From positions 1 to 36,882 of the forward strand of contig JAQWPZ010000270.1 in NCBI GenBank assembly GCA_029245125.1: a DNA stretch of 36,882 nucleotides, given 5' to 3'. The notes under the pieces were generated by a model that ran no database searches, had not been told where the DNA came from, and worked only from the letters and a program-made list of their open reading frames with translations. The translations under genes and the position numbers were made by a program. Below are positions 8,985 to 18,200 of this stretch, in pieces (the first letter of the stretch is position 1; each line of letters opens with the position of its first letter). This DNA is from Rubripirellula sp. (GTDB lineage: Bacteria > Planctomycetota > Planctomycetia > Pirellulales > Pirellulaceae).

Positions 8985-11560
8985 ATAAGTTCGTCGGCTG
9001 CGGTTACGGGCCGCAATGATCGAATCGAGGAAACAGCAGGCCATGTGGCTAAAATCGCATCGTGGCTTTGTTGCTTGTGCTGTGCTCGCGTGTCATCTTG
9101 TTGTGTTTGGGGGGGTGATGAATTCACCTTCATTCCCGGGCATGGGGCGGGTGGTGTCGCGTTCCAGTTTCCTGATTGTGGTTGCCGCGTTTTGATGGAG
9201 TGATCCCAGTCCAGTTTCTGATCCAGCCAAGATTCATTTTTCGTTGGATCAAGGTCAATGGCTGATCGGTTGTTCGCAGGCAAGACAACAGGACTCGCTT
9301 CGCCCTCTCCCCGATTTGACTGGTCAGCCAAGTCGTTGATCACCCTGAGTGCGTCTAATGCGGTGACGCGATTATCAGCATTGTGATCAAAATATGCGGC
9401 TGGCCACGTAGCGAGGGTGGCCGGGTCGACCAGTTGTTGCGTGCCTGCGCTGGAGAAGGATCGTCGCGCTAATTCGTTGACGATCCTTAGTGCATCCGAA
9501 CTGCTGATGCTGCCATCTGCGTTGACGTCGCCCGCTTGTAAAAAGTTTTTCCATGGGTATTCGGTTTCGACCTGAATGACTTGATCACCAGCTAAGTTGG
9601 TGGCGGTCAGTAGAAATGATTCCTGGCGGATGGGATTCCCCATCCGCCAAATTTCGGCATCTCGCAAATCGATTTGATCCTCGTTGCCCAGAGACACCAA
9701 GATCGTTTGGTTGAGCGGTGAAAGTCGGTCAATCGCACTTCGATCAACAGTTGCGGTATTCGCCTCCCCAAGTGTCAGGTCGATATGTTGAAAATCAGAT
9801 GCGTTGAGGTTTGGGGTGGTCAGATCGAGCGTCTGCCCGGTTCCGAGGACGCGGATCGAGTTTTGTCCAGCGTTTCCGACCAAGCTTAGGCCTCCGCTCG
9901 GCATTGGTAGATCATCGAGAACTAGAGTCACGACGTCATTGTCAGCATCACCGATCAGGCGGAGCGATCCGATGTCCTCGCTTGCAGCTGCAAACGTTGT
10001 AAGATCCTCGCTTGTGATCCTGAATTGATCATCTGACCAGGACAGGCTTGCGGATCCCGCAACCGTGCGAACAGAGATCGTTGGGGCGAGTGAACCGTCT
10101 AGAACGGTAACTTGATAATCTTCGACCTCACCATTGGCAGCCAATCCGGTGGGATCAAGATCACGCTGAGTGCTGAGCCGATAGCGTGCCACAGTCGATC
10201 CCGGTGACGCATTGGCAGGAACGGTTAATGAAAGGTGATTGAAGCCGGCAGCCACATTTTGGTTCACAAAGATTTGCTCTCCCGGGTCGTTCCAGTCGCC
10301 ATCTTGGTTCCAGTCGATCCAGGCATCCAATGTTGCTGCGGTCGAAGCTTGCACACGAATGCTTGCTGTCGTGGCTGGGTTCGTTGCCGCGTTCGCAGCG
10401 ACGACGAAATCGGAAATAGCGAGAACTCCATCATCATCCAGTTCGTCCACATCAATCGCTGGCCAACCGTCCTGCTCGTAGTCCTTGGTCTCTCCAAGTG
10501 TTAGATCACTGGGGAAATGTCTCGCGCCGTTTTCGGCCAGTGAAACTGGATAGGGAGATGCAGCACGTCCAAACTCATATCCCTCATCCAGTTGGAACAT
10601 GATTCCAGTGTCCGACAGGATTGCCTTTTCAAGTAAAGTCAGCTCTTGCGGGATAGCACCGACCACCGTCGCGTGTGACATCAAATGAGTGAGCGGCGAA
10701 AATACCGATGGGCCTGGGACGCCCTCGCTATCGAGATGGGACGCCGTTGAGGAAGAAGAATAGGAAGATGGTGAGTAAAGTGGAATGCGGCCACCATAGA
10801 TTCCGGTCGCAATTGGCCCGTCAAAAAAAAGACCGCCGCTGGGCCCGGGGCCACCGACGCTGTCGGTCGGCCATCCCGTCGCAGACAGGTCCATTTGGAA
10901 GGCGGTTTGCGATTGCGTGTCTGCCTCGATCAAACGGTTGCCATCGCTGTCAGATAAGAATCGGTCGTAAAGCGTCCAGGTTCCCGGCGATGTGAGACCA
11001 GCCCCTTCATCGTCGCTGCCGTTAGCGTTCGTAGCACTGGTAAAGCCGATCGCGTGTACCAGTTCGTGGGTGATGATTGCCTGTAGGTCGAGTTGATTGC
11101 CGGTGACTCCCGCAGCAGGGTCAGTGGCGTAAACAAAGGGGTCGTTTTCATCAAAAAAGAATATTTCCAACGTCCCATCGGCGGCTGATCCATTGGCATC
11201 AACGCCAGCGAGAATCTTGTTCCCAATGACGTTCGCGATGAAGCCGCCATCCGGTAGCGGTTGTTGGCTCTCCGATGCGGCGTGAGCGACCGCTGATCCC
11301 GTGAATTCGAGCGAAAGTACTTCGATCTCAATGGTCGCATCGTGCTGCAGTTGATCACCCAATCTTGACGCGGCCGATTCCAGTGCCGATTTGAACCCCG
11401 CACCTTGCGTGGGGTCATTGAAGCCAATTTGATTGTCAGCGATGAAATCGAATTGGAAGTTGACCGCCAGCATTCTGCGGTCTTCCAGTCGCTCAGCGAC
11501 CAGTCGACGCGGGTCGCGGCGGTGTGAAAAGCGGCGGCGTTCGTAGGATTTGGGGGGCAT
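8978..11560 (-). CDS. Secreted metalloprotease with LEPR-XLL-like signal, GEVED domain and dockerin repeats
   Basis: 860 residues from ATG 11560. The N-terminus is basic and contains RLVAERLEDRRMLA (19-32), a variant of the planctomycete LEPR-XLL export/anchoring motif. The protease domain (about 33-310) has H165-E-L-V-H169-AIGF. The usual 11th-position His/Asp is S175, and a distal third ligand at H275 (in ASHLDSEG) would fit leishmanolysin-like metzincins. A GEVED-type domain follows (about 350-485): DWNQDGDWNDPGEQ, then ARYRLSTQ and NGEVEDYQ. After a beta-rich stretch come two dockerin-like calcium loops, DVNADGSISSSDALRIVNEL (about 673-695) and DHNADNRVTALDALRVINDL (about 725-750). The last ~110 residues are low-complexity. 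It probably acts on extracellular protein; the target is unknown. The gene ends inside the tail of the convergent transporter gene. Confidence 0.88.
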   Translation of the reverse strand: MPPKSYERRRFSHRRDPRRLVAERLEDRRMLAVNFQFDFIADNQIGFNDPTQGAGFKSALESAASRLGDQLQHDATIEIEVLSLEFTGSAVAHAASESQQPLPDGGFIANVIGNKILAGVDANGSAADGTLEIFFFDENDPFVYATDPAAGVTGNQLDLQAIITHELVHAIGFTSATNANGSDDEGAGLTSPGTWTLYDRFLSDSDGNRLIEADTQSQTAFQMDLSATGWPTDSVGGPGPSGGLFFDGPIATGIYGGRIPLYSPSSYSSSSTASHLDSEGVPGPSVFSPLTHLMSHATVVGAIPQELTLLEKAILSDTGIMFQLDEGYEFGRAASPYPVSLAENGARHFPSDLTLGETKDYEQDGWPAIDVDELDDDGVLAISDFVVAANAATNPATTASIRVQASTAATLDAWIDWNQDGDWNDPGEQIFVNQNVAAGFNHLSLTVPANASPGSTVARYRLSTQRDLDPTGLAANGEVEDYQVTVLDGSLAPTISVRTVAGSASLSWSDDQFRITSEDLTTFAAASEDIGSLRLIGDADNDVVTLVLDDLPMPSGGLSLVGNAGQNSIRVLGTGQTLDLTTPNLNASDFQHIDLTLGEANTATVDRSAIDRLSPLNQTILVSLGNEDQIDLRDAEIWRMGNPIRQESFLLTATNLAGDQVIQVETEYPWKNFLQAGDVNADGSISSSDALRIVNELARRSFSSAGTQQLVDPATLATWPAAYFDHNADNRVTALDALRVINDLADQSNRGEGEASPVVLPANNRSAIDLDPTKNESWLDQKLDWDHSIKTRQPQSGNWNATPPAPCPGMKVNSSPPQTQQDDTRAQHKQQSHDAILATWPAVSSIRSLRPVTAADELIQ

Positions 11561-11616
11561 TTCGCTGGTTCAAGCCGAACGATGGAAGCAGCCGGGATAA
11601 TCTAACATTGTAATAA

Positions 11617-11841
11617 TCAGACGCAGATTTCCCCGAAAAGATCCCTGCCTCTTTCGGGAACCAGGCATTCCGCGAATACCGAATCGGTGATGTCGATTGT
11701 TCGGCTGCCACCCTCGGACCCTGCAGTCACGGAAAAGTGAATGCTTGAGTGTGGGTGCAAGTTGATTTCTGAAACGAAGGGGAGCCGATAAAAGGGGAAT
11801 CCTTGCGAGTTGGTGGGGGCTGTCCAGAAGTTGGCGTTCAC
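11617..11841 (-). CDS. Possible small hypothetical protein (74 residues)
   Basis: A GTG-started frame, preceded directly by an in-frame TAG, runs 74 codons to TGA. The translation has balanced composition (for example SEGGSRTIDITDSVFAECLV) and many C-ending codons, unlike the Arg/Ser-rich shadow frames nearby. I recognise no domain, and there is no signal peptide or clear ribosome binding site. It lies 56 bp upstream of the metalloprotease gene on the same strand. It could be a genuine small gene, the remnant of a longer one, or chance. Confidence 0.3.
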   Translation of the reverse strand: MNANFWTAPTNSQGFPFYRLPFVSEINLHPHSSIHFSVTAGSEGGSRTIDITDSVFAECLVPERGRDLFGEICV

Positions 11842-11925
11842 TGCGGACTAGCGACAGTGCGTCGCCTGTCCGGCCAATCACGCTGGCCCGCAACCAGCTT
11901 GCCCTAAAATCACTGATCGGCACGC

Positions 11926-11981
11926 CGCTAGCCGCCGGTGCGGCAGAAACCCATCGCTAGCCGCCGGTGCGGCAGAAACCC
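11926..11981. repeat. 27-bp direct repeat, two exact copies, CTAGC-type hairpin element
   Basis: Copies at 11926-11952 and 11955-11981 are identical and separated by two bases. Each contains GCCGC-CGGT-GCGGC, able to form a 5-bp stem with a 4-base loop, and each begins with CGCTAGC. A similar CTAGC stem-loop occurs at 21147-21180. This looks like a dispersed REP-like intergenic element. Confidence 0.85.
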
Positions 11982-12049
11982 GGCGTTATCGTTTGACGAT
12001 GATCGTTAAACAAACAGGGTTCAGGGAACGCCAAAACTGTATTCGACGT

Positions 12050-13363
12050 TTACTGTTGTTGGGAAATCATTCCCATCGTGTTTACCGCCAGCACTTGGTA
12101 GGGATTGGATTGGCCAGCCGCCGCCGGTGGAACCGTGCAACTCATTTTGACAAGCGGCATCGATGGCGTGTCACTGTATTGAAGTCCTTGGAATAAGGGA
12201 CGGCCAAAAGAACGCTTGGGCTTCTCCGGAATCGTTGCGATAATCACCCCATCTCGCTGCACTAAGAATTGTGCGATGCCGCTTTGAAGATCCGCTGTCG
12301 CTTGCCAAGTCAATTGATCGCCCACTAGGGTGAGATTGGTCGGAGCGGGTGGTGGGGAGGAATCGATGATTTGCGTGTCATCGATGTATTGTTTCCAAGC
12401 TCTTGCAATCGTCTCGCTGGGTAGCCAGATTGAGTCAAGCGGTGGGGCTAGTGACGTTTGTTGTTGTGACACTTGTTGCCATGGAACGGTCGTTCCTGAG
12501 GCGAGATCGAGGTTGCGGAGTGGTTGATCTGGTTGCTGTGGTAAACGTCGTTTCAGGCAAGCATCAAACCAGGGAATCGCTAAGTATCTTTGGTTGCCGC
12601 ATTCGTGACTAGTAAGTGGATCAGCAGCGATGGCGATCAACGCATTCTGACGACGCATCGCTTTAAAGAATTTCTCGTTCGACGGCCAGACACCGGAGAA
12701 TCGGCTGCCTTTGACGGTGAAGCCTTCTTTGGTGCCAAAGTTGCACATAATTGGGACACGGAGTGAGCCGGCGGAAATTTGATGTGGTTCAATTGCGCGA
12801 CCATCGATTGGTTGAAATGTTGGAACGCCTGAACGCAGCCAGACTGCAGCAACACGCTCAGGATGCAGTAACAGCATACCGCCGGCCCAGTGACCGCCAC
12901 CGCTATGACCCCATAGTGCCCAAGGAGCGGTGGCCAATTCGGGATGGCCGCACTCGTTACCCAATTCGATCAATGCCCGTTCAAAGGTCGCCCCCGATCC
13001 GTTTCTTGGATCGCACCACATCTGGCAGTCGGCATCTTGCGGTTGTTCGTAAGACGGTGCCAGCAATGCGCACTGATGCGCGGCGGCCAATGCTTGCCAG
13101 TGCAGATCAAACGCTCCCGTTTGTCCTGATCGACAGGATCCCTCCCCGCATCCGTGTTGATGAACAATAACGCCACGTAGCTTTTCGACGGCAGGTGGTA
13201 GCCAAAGTGTGTGGCTAACCGGGAAGACGCACTCTCCCTTCTTCGTGGACGCCTCGTATCGAACGCGGTAATAGGGTGGTTCTACATTCGGCGGTTCGTT
13301 GTAAGGCGGTTGTTGGGCCGATAAGGTCGTGCAAATAAACGCAAGAATCAGCGAACGAAGCAT
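12050..13363 (-). CDS. Secreted alpha/beta hydrolase with C-terminal Fn3-like domain
   Basis: 437 residues. Residues 1-17 (MLRSLILAFICTTLSAQ) form a signal peptide. The hydrolase domain has VIVHQHGCGEGSC (oxyanion region, about 66-77), several Cys that could form disulfides, and the nucleophile elbow G-H-S154-G-G-G. A His is likely in the LTSHECGNQR segment. The C-terminal ~110 residues (PPAPTNLTLVGDQLTWQAT ... YQVLAVNTMG) resemble a fibronectin type III-like beta-sandwich that takes the place of a binding module. Such proteins act on extracellular esters or peptides; the substrate is unknown. The gene is divergent from the sulfatase at 13675 and separated from it by 311 bp. Confidence 0.85.
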   Translation of the reverse strand: MLRSLILAFICTTLSAQQPPYNEPPNVEPPYYRVRYEASTKKGECVFPVSHTLWLPPAVEKLRGVIVHQHGCGEGSCRSGQTGAFDLHWQALAAAHQCALLAPSYEQPQDADCQMWCDPRNGSGATFERALIELGNECGHPELATAPWALWGHSGGGHWAGGMLLLHPERVAAVWLRSGVPTFQPIDGRAIEPHQISAGSLRVPIMCNFGTKEGFTVKGSRFSGVWPSNEKFFKAMRRQNALIAIAADPLTSHECGNQRYLAIPWFDACLKRRLPQQPDQPLRNLDLASGTTVPWQQVSQQQTSLAPPLDSIWLPSETIARAWKQYIDDTQIIDSSPPPAPTNLTLVGDQLTWQATADLQSGIAQFLVQRDGVIIATIPEKPKRSFGRPLFQGLQYSDTPSMPLVKMSCTVPPAAAGQSNPYQVLAVNTMGMISQQQ

Positions 13364-13674
13364 CGGTAATTCGGGAGGAAAGAGGGCAGGGAATGAAAGT
13401 CACGCCAATCTCGCTTATGATAGACCGAGACGAGCCCGAGCAGTGGCAAGGCCGCTCTGCGAGATGGTTAACGAAACCAGGGGGCGGCTAGCATGACGGT
13501 CGGGCAATTGCTGGAATTGGTCGGGCAATTGCTGGTACGTGACTGCTACTGTAAAGCAAACTGTCTGCGTCCAGCAGCAAGAGCGACTACATCTGTCGGG
13601 AATCGCTCAGGGATTATTTAGCAGGTAGAGCGGTAAACTGTTGACCGTCTACTTAACAACACTACGAGAAGAAA
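13364..13674. other. Divergent intergenic region between secreted hydrolase and sulfatase
   Basis: 311 bp that must hold promoters for both genes. It contains GGCGGCTAGC (about 13483-13492) and a 17-bp direct repeat (13498-13535). The sulfatase start has GAGAAG a few bases upstream as its ribosome binding site. No gene is seen within the region. Confidence 0.6.
13498..13535. repeat. 17-bp direct repeat, 2 copies, 21-bp period
   Basis: GGTCGGGCAATTGCTGG at 13498-13514 and again at 13519-13535, separated by AATT. Its core CAATTG is palindromic, so a dimeric regulator could bind there, but this is speculation. Confidence 0.85.
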
Positions 13675-15165
13675 ATGATGCGAATTCACCTGGCTTTGAT
13701 ACTCGGTTTGGCTGTGCTGGGAGTTGTGCGAGCGGCTGACAAGCCGAACGTTGTCTTTATCTTGGCCGATGATCTTGGGTATCGCGAAGTTGGAGAATTC
13801 GGACAGGAACTGATTCGCACGCCGAACTTGGATCAACTCGCCCGGGATGGAATGCGGCTCACCCAGCATTACAGCGGGAACGCCGTTTGTGCTCCATCGC
13901 GGTGTGTGTTGCTGACAGGGAAAGACCCTGGGCACGCGTTTGTTCGCAATAACCGCTCGACCCCTCCCGAGGGGCAATGGCCGATTCCCGACAGCGAAGT
14001 CACTGTGGCTGAATTAATGCGATCGGGTGGCTATGTTACCGGAGCTTTTGGAAAGTGGGGACTCGGAGGGCCCGAGTCGAGCGGACGTCCCCTGAATCAA
14101 GGGGTCGATCGATTCTTTGGTTACAACTGCCAAGCGCATGCTCATAGCTACTACCCTTCGTACCTGTGGGATGACGGCAAGCACATTCAGCTGAACAACA
14201 ATCCGCCAGTACCTGGGCACGCCTCACTTCCGAGTGGTGCGGACAAGACAGACGCCAAGAGCTACGCGATGTTCCAGGGGACTGATTACGCCCCTGATCG
14301 CATTCATGAAGCCGCCCTCGAATTCATTCGAACCAATCAGGAGCGACCGTTCTTTTTGTACTACCCCTCGGTGATTCCACATGTCGCTTTGCATGTACCT
14401 GATGAAGACTTGAAGCCGTATCTGGATCTTGGTTGGAAGGACCCGCCATTCACCCGCGACGCCGGGTATGGCTATACACCTCACTTTACCCCTCGGGCAG
14501 CCTATGCGGCGATGATCACCCGATTGGATACTTATGTGGGGAACGTATTGCGGTTGCTGGATGACCTTGAGTTGGCCGATGACACATTGGTTGTTTTCAC
14601 GAGTGACAATGGCACGACACATCTGGGAAAGGAAGTCGATTACGAGTTCTTTCGCAGCGTTGGTGAATTGCGGGGCTTGAAGGGCTCGCTTTATGAGGGA
14701 GGCGTTCGGGTTCCAACGATCGTTCGTTGGCCTGGGAAAGTGCGGGCAGGGAGCGAGAGTGATCGGGTGACAGGGTTTGAGGATTGGATGCCAACCCTGT
14801 TAGATGCTGTTGGAGCGGCCGATAGCGTTCCGGATGACGTGGACGGAATCTCGATGCTGCCCACCTTGTTGGGGAAAACTCAGCCCGAGCGGCCGTATTT
14901 GTACCGCGAATTTGCGGCCTATGGAGGACAGCAAAGCATTCGTGTGGGAGATTGGAAAGCGATTCGACAAAATATGTCGAAAGGCAAGTTGAAGACCGAG
15001 CTTTACAACCTCGCGTCTGACGTCGGTGAACAAAACGACGTCGCCAGCGAGCATCCCCAGGTTGTGAAGAAGCTGGAGAAAATGATGGAAGATGCGCGGG
15101 TTCCCTCGCAGGTATTTCCGTTGATCCCCATCGATGCACCGGCGAAAACCAAGAAAACAAAATAG
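13675..15165 (+). CDS. Secreted type I sulfatase (arylsulfatase family)
   Basis: 496 residues; the start is MM with GAGAAG upstream. Residues 1-21 are a signal peptide (VVRAADKPN junction). The sulfatase core shows the metal-binding VVFILADDLGY (about 26-36) and the formylglycine motif C72-A-P-S-R76, followed by LLTGKDPGH. GAFGKWGLGG follows at about 123 and the distal metal motif VFTSDNGTTH at about 308. The Cys in CxPxR is converted to formylglycine by a maturase; none is seen in the window. It hydrolyses sulfate esters, probably on polysaccharides, in the periplasm or outside. The length is normal and the C-terminal subdomain complete. Basic tail KTKKTK. It appears monocistronic. Confidence 0.95.
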   Translation: MMRIHLALILGLAVLGVVRAADKPNVVFILADDLGYREVGEFGQELIRTPNLDQLARDGMRLTQHYSGNAVCAPSRCVLLTGKDPGHAFVRNNRSTPPEGQWPIPDSEVTVAELMRSGGYVTGAFGKWGLGGPESSGRPLNQGVDRFFGYNCQAHAHSYYPSYLWDDGKHIQLNNNPPVPGHASLPSGADKTDAKSYAMFQGTDYAPDRIHEAALEFIRTNQERPFFLYYPSVIPHVALHVPDEDLKPYLDLGWKDPPFTRDAGYGYTPHFTPRAAYAAMITRLDTYVGNVLRLLDDLELADDTLVVFTSDNGTTHLGKEVDYEFFRSVGELRGLKGSLYEGGVRVPTIVRWPGKVRAGSESDRVTGFEDWMPTLLDAVGAADSVPDDVDGISMLPTLLGKTQPERPYLYREFAAYGGQQSIRVGDWKAIRQNMSKGKLKTELYNLASDVGEQNDVASEHPQVVKKLEKMMEDARVPSQVFPLIPIDAPAKTKKTK

Positions 15166-15204
15166 CCAGCTCTTGCTCGCGATTGCTCAACGCCTTACCC
15201 GAAA

Positions 15205-18200
15205 TCAGGAAGGCGATTTTTGACTTTGCTCCAATGCCACTGGAGCGGCCGTCGGTTCGGCCAGTGGAACGAGTAGGTCGGCGCGTTTGGTAAGGACAGC
15301 GGCCTCTGTCACTGTGCGATTTTGCGCCGCACCGGCTTCACGCTTTGCGAGTTCGTCGAATTGAGCACCGGTCAGGACTCGTTGTGCCGGCGACAACAGT
15401 TCGGGATCGTAGGTCAGGCCGGGGTGGTCTTGGGCCGCTGTATACCGTTTCAACGAGGCGCGTCGCTTCTTCAATGTTTCGACGCGGCGGGTGATTTCTC
15501 GATCCGCAATTTGTCGTTCGATTCCTTCAGGATGATCTTTCAGAGCCATTCCTTTGGGGTCATAGTCTTCGTTAGGAGAACTGGCCCGCTGCCACCAGGA
15601 TAGTTTGCGGCCAAAGATACTGGTGAGGATCCGTTCGGCACGATCATTCAGGTGCGCAGAAACAGCTCGGCCACGCTTGAAAATAGAGCTTGGAATCCAA
15701 GCCGAGTCCCAGGCTGTTCTGGATTTGTAGGCGATGTAATGAAGGTTTGCGATCAAATCGTACAGCAGTTCCATGCTGGCTTGATGCGCATCCATTTGCT
15801 GCAGGCTGACCCCGTAATTCAGGGAACGCTCCGCAAGGTAATTGAGCTTGGGCATCAACACATCAACGTGGGAGCGTCCCCACGTGCGGGATTGCCGTGC
15901 AATCCGTTGTTCGTTGAAAATGTCAACCAGGATTGAATCGAGCAATTCATTTCCGATTTGTGCGATCTCGTCTTCGCTTAACGGCCGGTCGATGTACGCT
16001 TCGCGATAACGCGGGAAAGTTCTTTCGCTGACCAAGCGGATAAAGCGATCAACTTTGTCTTCAAATTTCAGCGCCAGGAAAATGCCGTGTTTGTTTTCCT
16101 GGCTCGAAATGAAATCTTGATTGATGGCGTCGATGCCGTCGACCTCGTACAGCACTGCAGATCCGGTGCTGGAATCGAGCGTGCGACGGACTTCCAGCGT
16201 TCCAACCTGGCGTTGGCGAAAAAATCCCCATTCTGTATCGGTATCGCCCGAATCATAGCGATGAACAACGACCCACCGGTGGAGCGGATCGTGTTTTCCA
16301 AGGTGTCGTTGTAGTTTGAATGCCTGGCTTTTTAACCAATTCTTATCAGGTTGAAACAAGAACGTTCGAGGTTTGATCTCAAAACGATGAACTGAACCGA
16401 GCGAGATGTTTGCGAATTCGCGGATGTCCTTCGTCGTTCCACCCACTACCTGTTTGCTTTTGCGAATGTATTGATTCCAACGTGCAACTTCTCGGAGGAA
16501 ATCTTTTTGAGTTTTCAAATCGCTCGCCGCACTCATGTCATCGACGGGGAGCAATGCATCGGTTAGCAGTTGTTCACCGCCGGTTCTTGAGTCGCCGACT
16601 ACATAGAAATTGATGTCGAAGTCTGCGGCAGCTTTCCGTAATTGCCATTTCGCAAGCTGATCGAACGCGACTGAGGATCCGGCAGGGGTCTGGTAATAAT
16701 TGTTCGGAATGATGATCGTCTTTCCCCGCCAGTGCTTCAGCAGCGATTGGTCGCCGGGAAGCTCACGGATCAAGTCGAAAAATCCGTAATACGATACGTC
16801 CCAGACATCCAAGCCACTGCCGAAGTAGTCAGCCAGTTGGGTCCATTTCTCAATGTCGTTGACCGATGTTTTCTGATTCGCAATCAACAGGAACTGCGAG
16901 CCCTCTTCGAATTGATACTGCTCCGAAACTCGGATGAATGTCTTGCGGCAATCGACGGTCCGATAGGCGTTCGGTGATTCACTGGAACCGGGACGCTGGA
17001 GGTCAATGTCGATGCCAATTTCGAACTTTTCGTACGGCGTAACGTGGGCGGAAGTTTTGATGCCAAGACGCGTTTCGACTTGGACCGATTGTCCGGCGGC
17101 GAGTTCTTGAATGGGATGAGTAAACGCATGGTGGACGATATCGCTTTCGTTGCCCTCCAAATCAAAGAAGATGACTGCTGCGGGATTCAAATCACCACTC
17201 AATCTACGTATGTTGCAACGTAGCGCGCGGTGCAAATATTTCTGCGAGAGATTTTCAGTACCGATGTTGGTGATTGAGAAAAGCATTCGGGTCGATTCGC
17301 CGGGTGCGAGGCTCCGTAGCGAAACAATCTCACTCAGTTCGACCGGAAAGCGAATCTCAGCTTCTTCGCCATTTTCAAAATTTCGGAAGGGCCGGCCAAT
17401 GCCGCTTTCCAGTCGGGCGATGGGACTGACGAGATGATCTAGCGTGAAGGGCCGCCGCCGGGGGCCGTCGACAATGTAATCGCCAAGGCGGATTTTTAAG
17501 CCATGCTGAGTGAACGTATATCGCTCACCAGGTGCAAGGGTGCGGTGCATCACCAAGTCGATTTCATCATGAATCAACCAGCGATCAGTTTGGATAGTGA
17601 AACGAATGGTGTAGTTTTCTGGGGTGGGCATCCCGCCGAAATTCTCGATCTCGATGTTATCGATCGAAATCAGACTGTCTGGTTCCAGGATCGTGTACTC
17701 GCTGGCGATATCAAAAGAGATCAGTCCGAGATCATAAGGTGAAGGATACTCGAGGAGGCGTCCACTTTTTGTTTCAACGACGATGCGAAAGAGCCCAACG
17801 TTTCCGGGAACTGCATCATCGGCTCGGTAGCGAGAGCGGTTACCGCTTCGCCCGCTGCGGCCATTGCTACCTCCGGGATTGGATCGGTGAATGGTTCGTG
17901 AGCGTCGATTTCCTTGGCTATCGGTGTAAGATCTGCTTTCGGTCCAGTGATAGCTGCTGCCTCCGCGTCCCCCTTTACCGCCGCGACCACCAGCGCCCGC
18001 TTCACCTGCAAAGCCGATGTCGCCACCGTTCAGATTTCCTTTGATCAGCATCAGCAACCCGGTGTCACGATGATCGACGGCGACTGAGACGTCCCCGCCA
18101 TTACCGCCTGGAGCACCGTCGGTGGGGTCGCCTGCGTCGCCGCCGGTTCCCCCTGTGCCACCGTTGGTCCCACTCGAAAACCGCGTTGCATCGTTTCCAC

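Larger units (their letters stand above)
11561..12049. other. Intergenic gap upstream of the metalloprotease
   Basis: 489 bp. The minus-strand half (11617-11841) may hold a small gene, listed separately. The other half contains a 27-bp direct repeat with internal hairpin potential (11926-11981). The promoter of the metalloprotease gene must lie at 11561 or beyond, but I cannot pick a -35/-10 pair with confidence. Confidence 0.5.
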
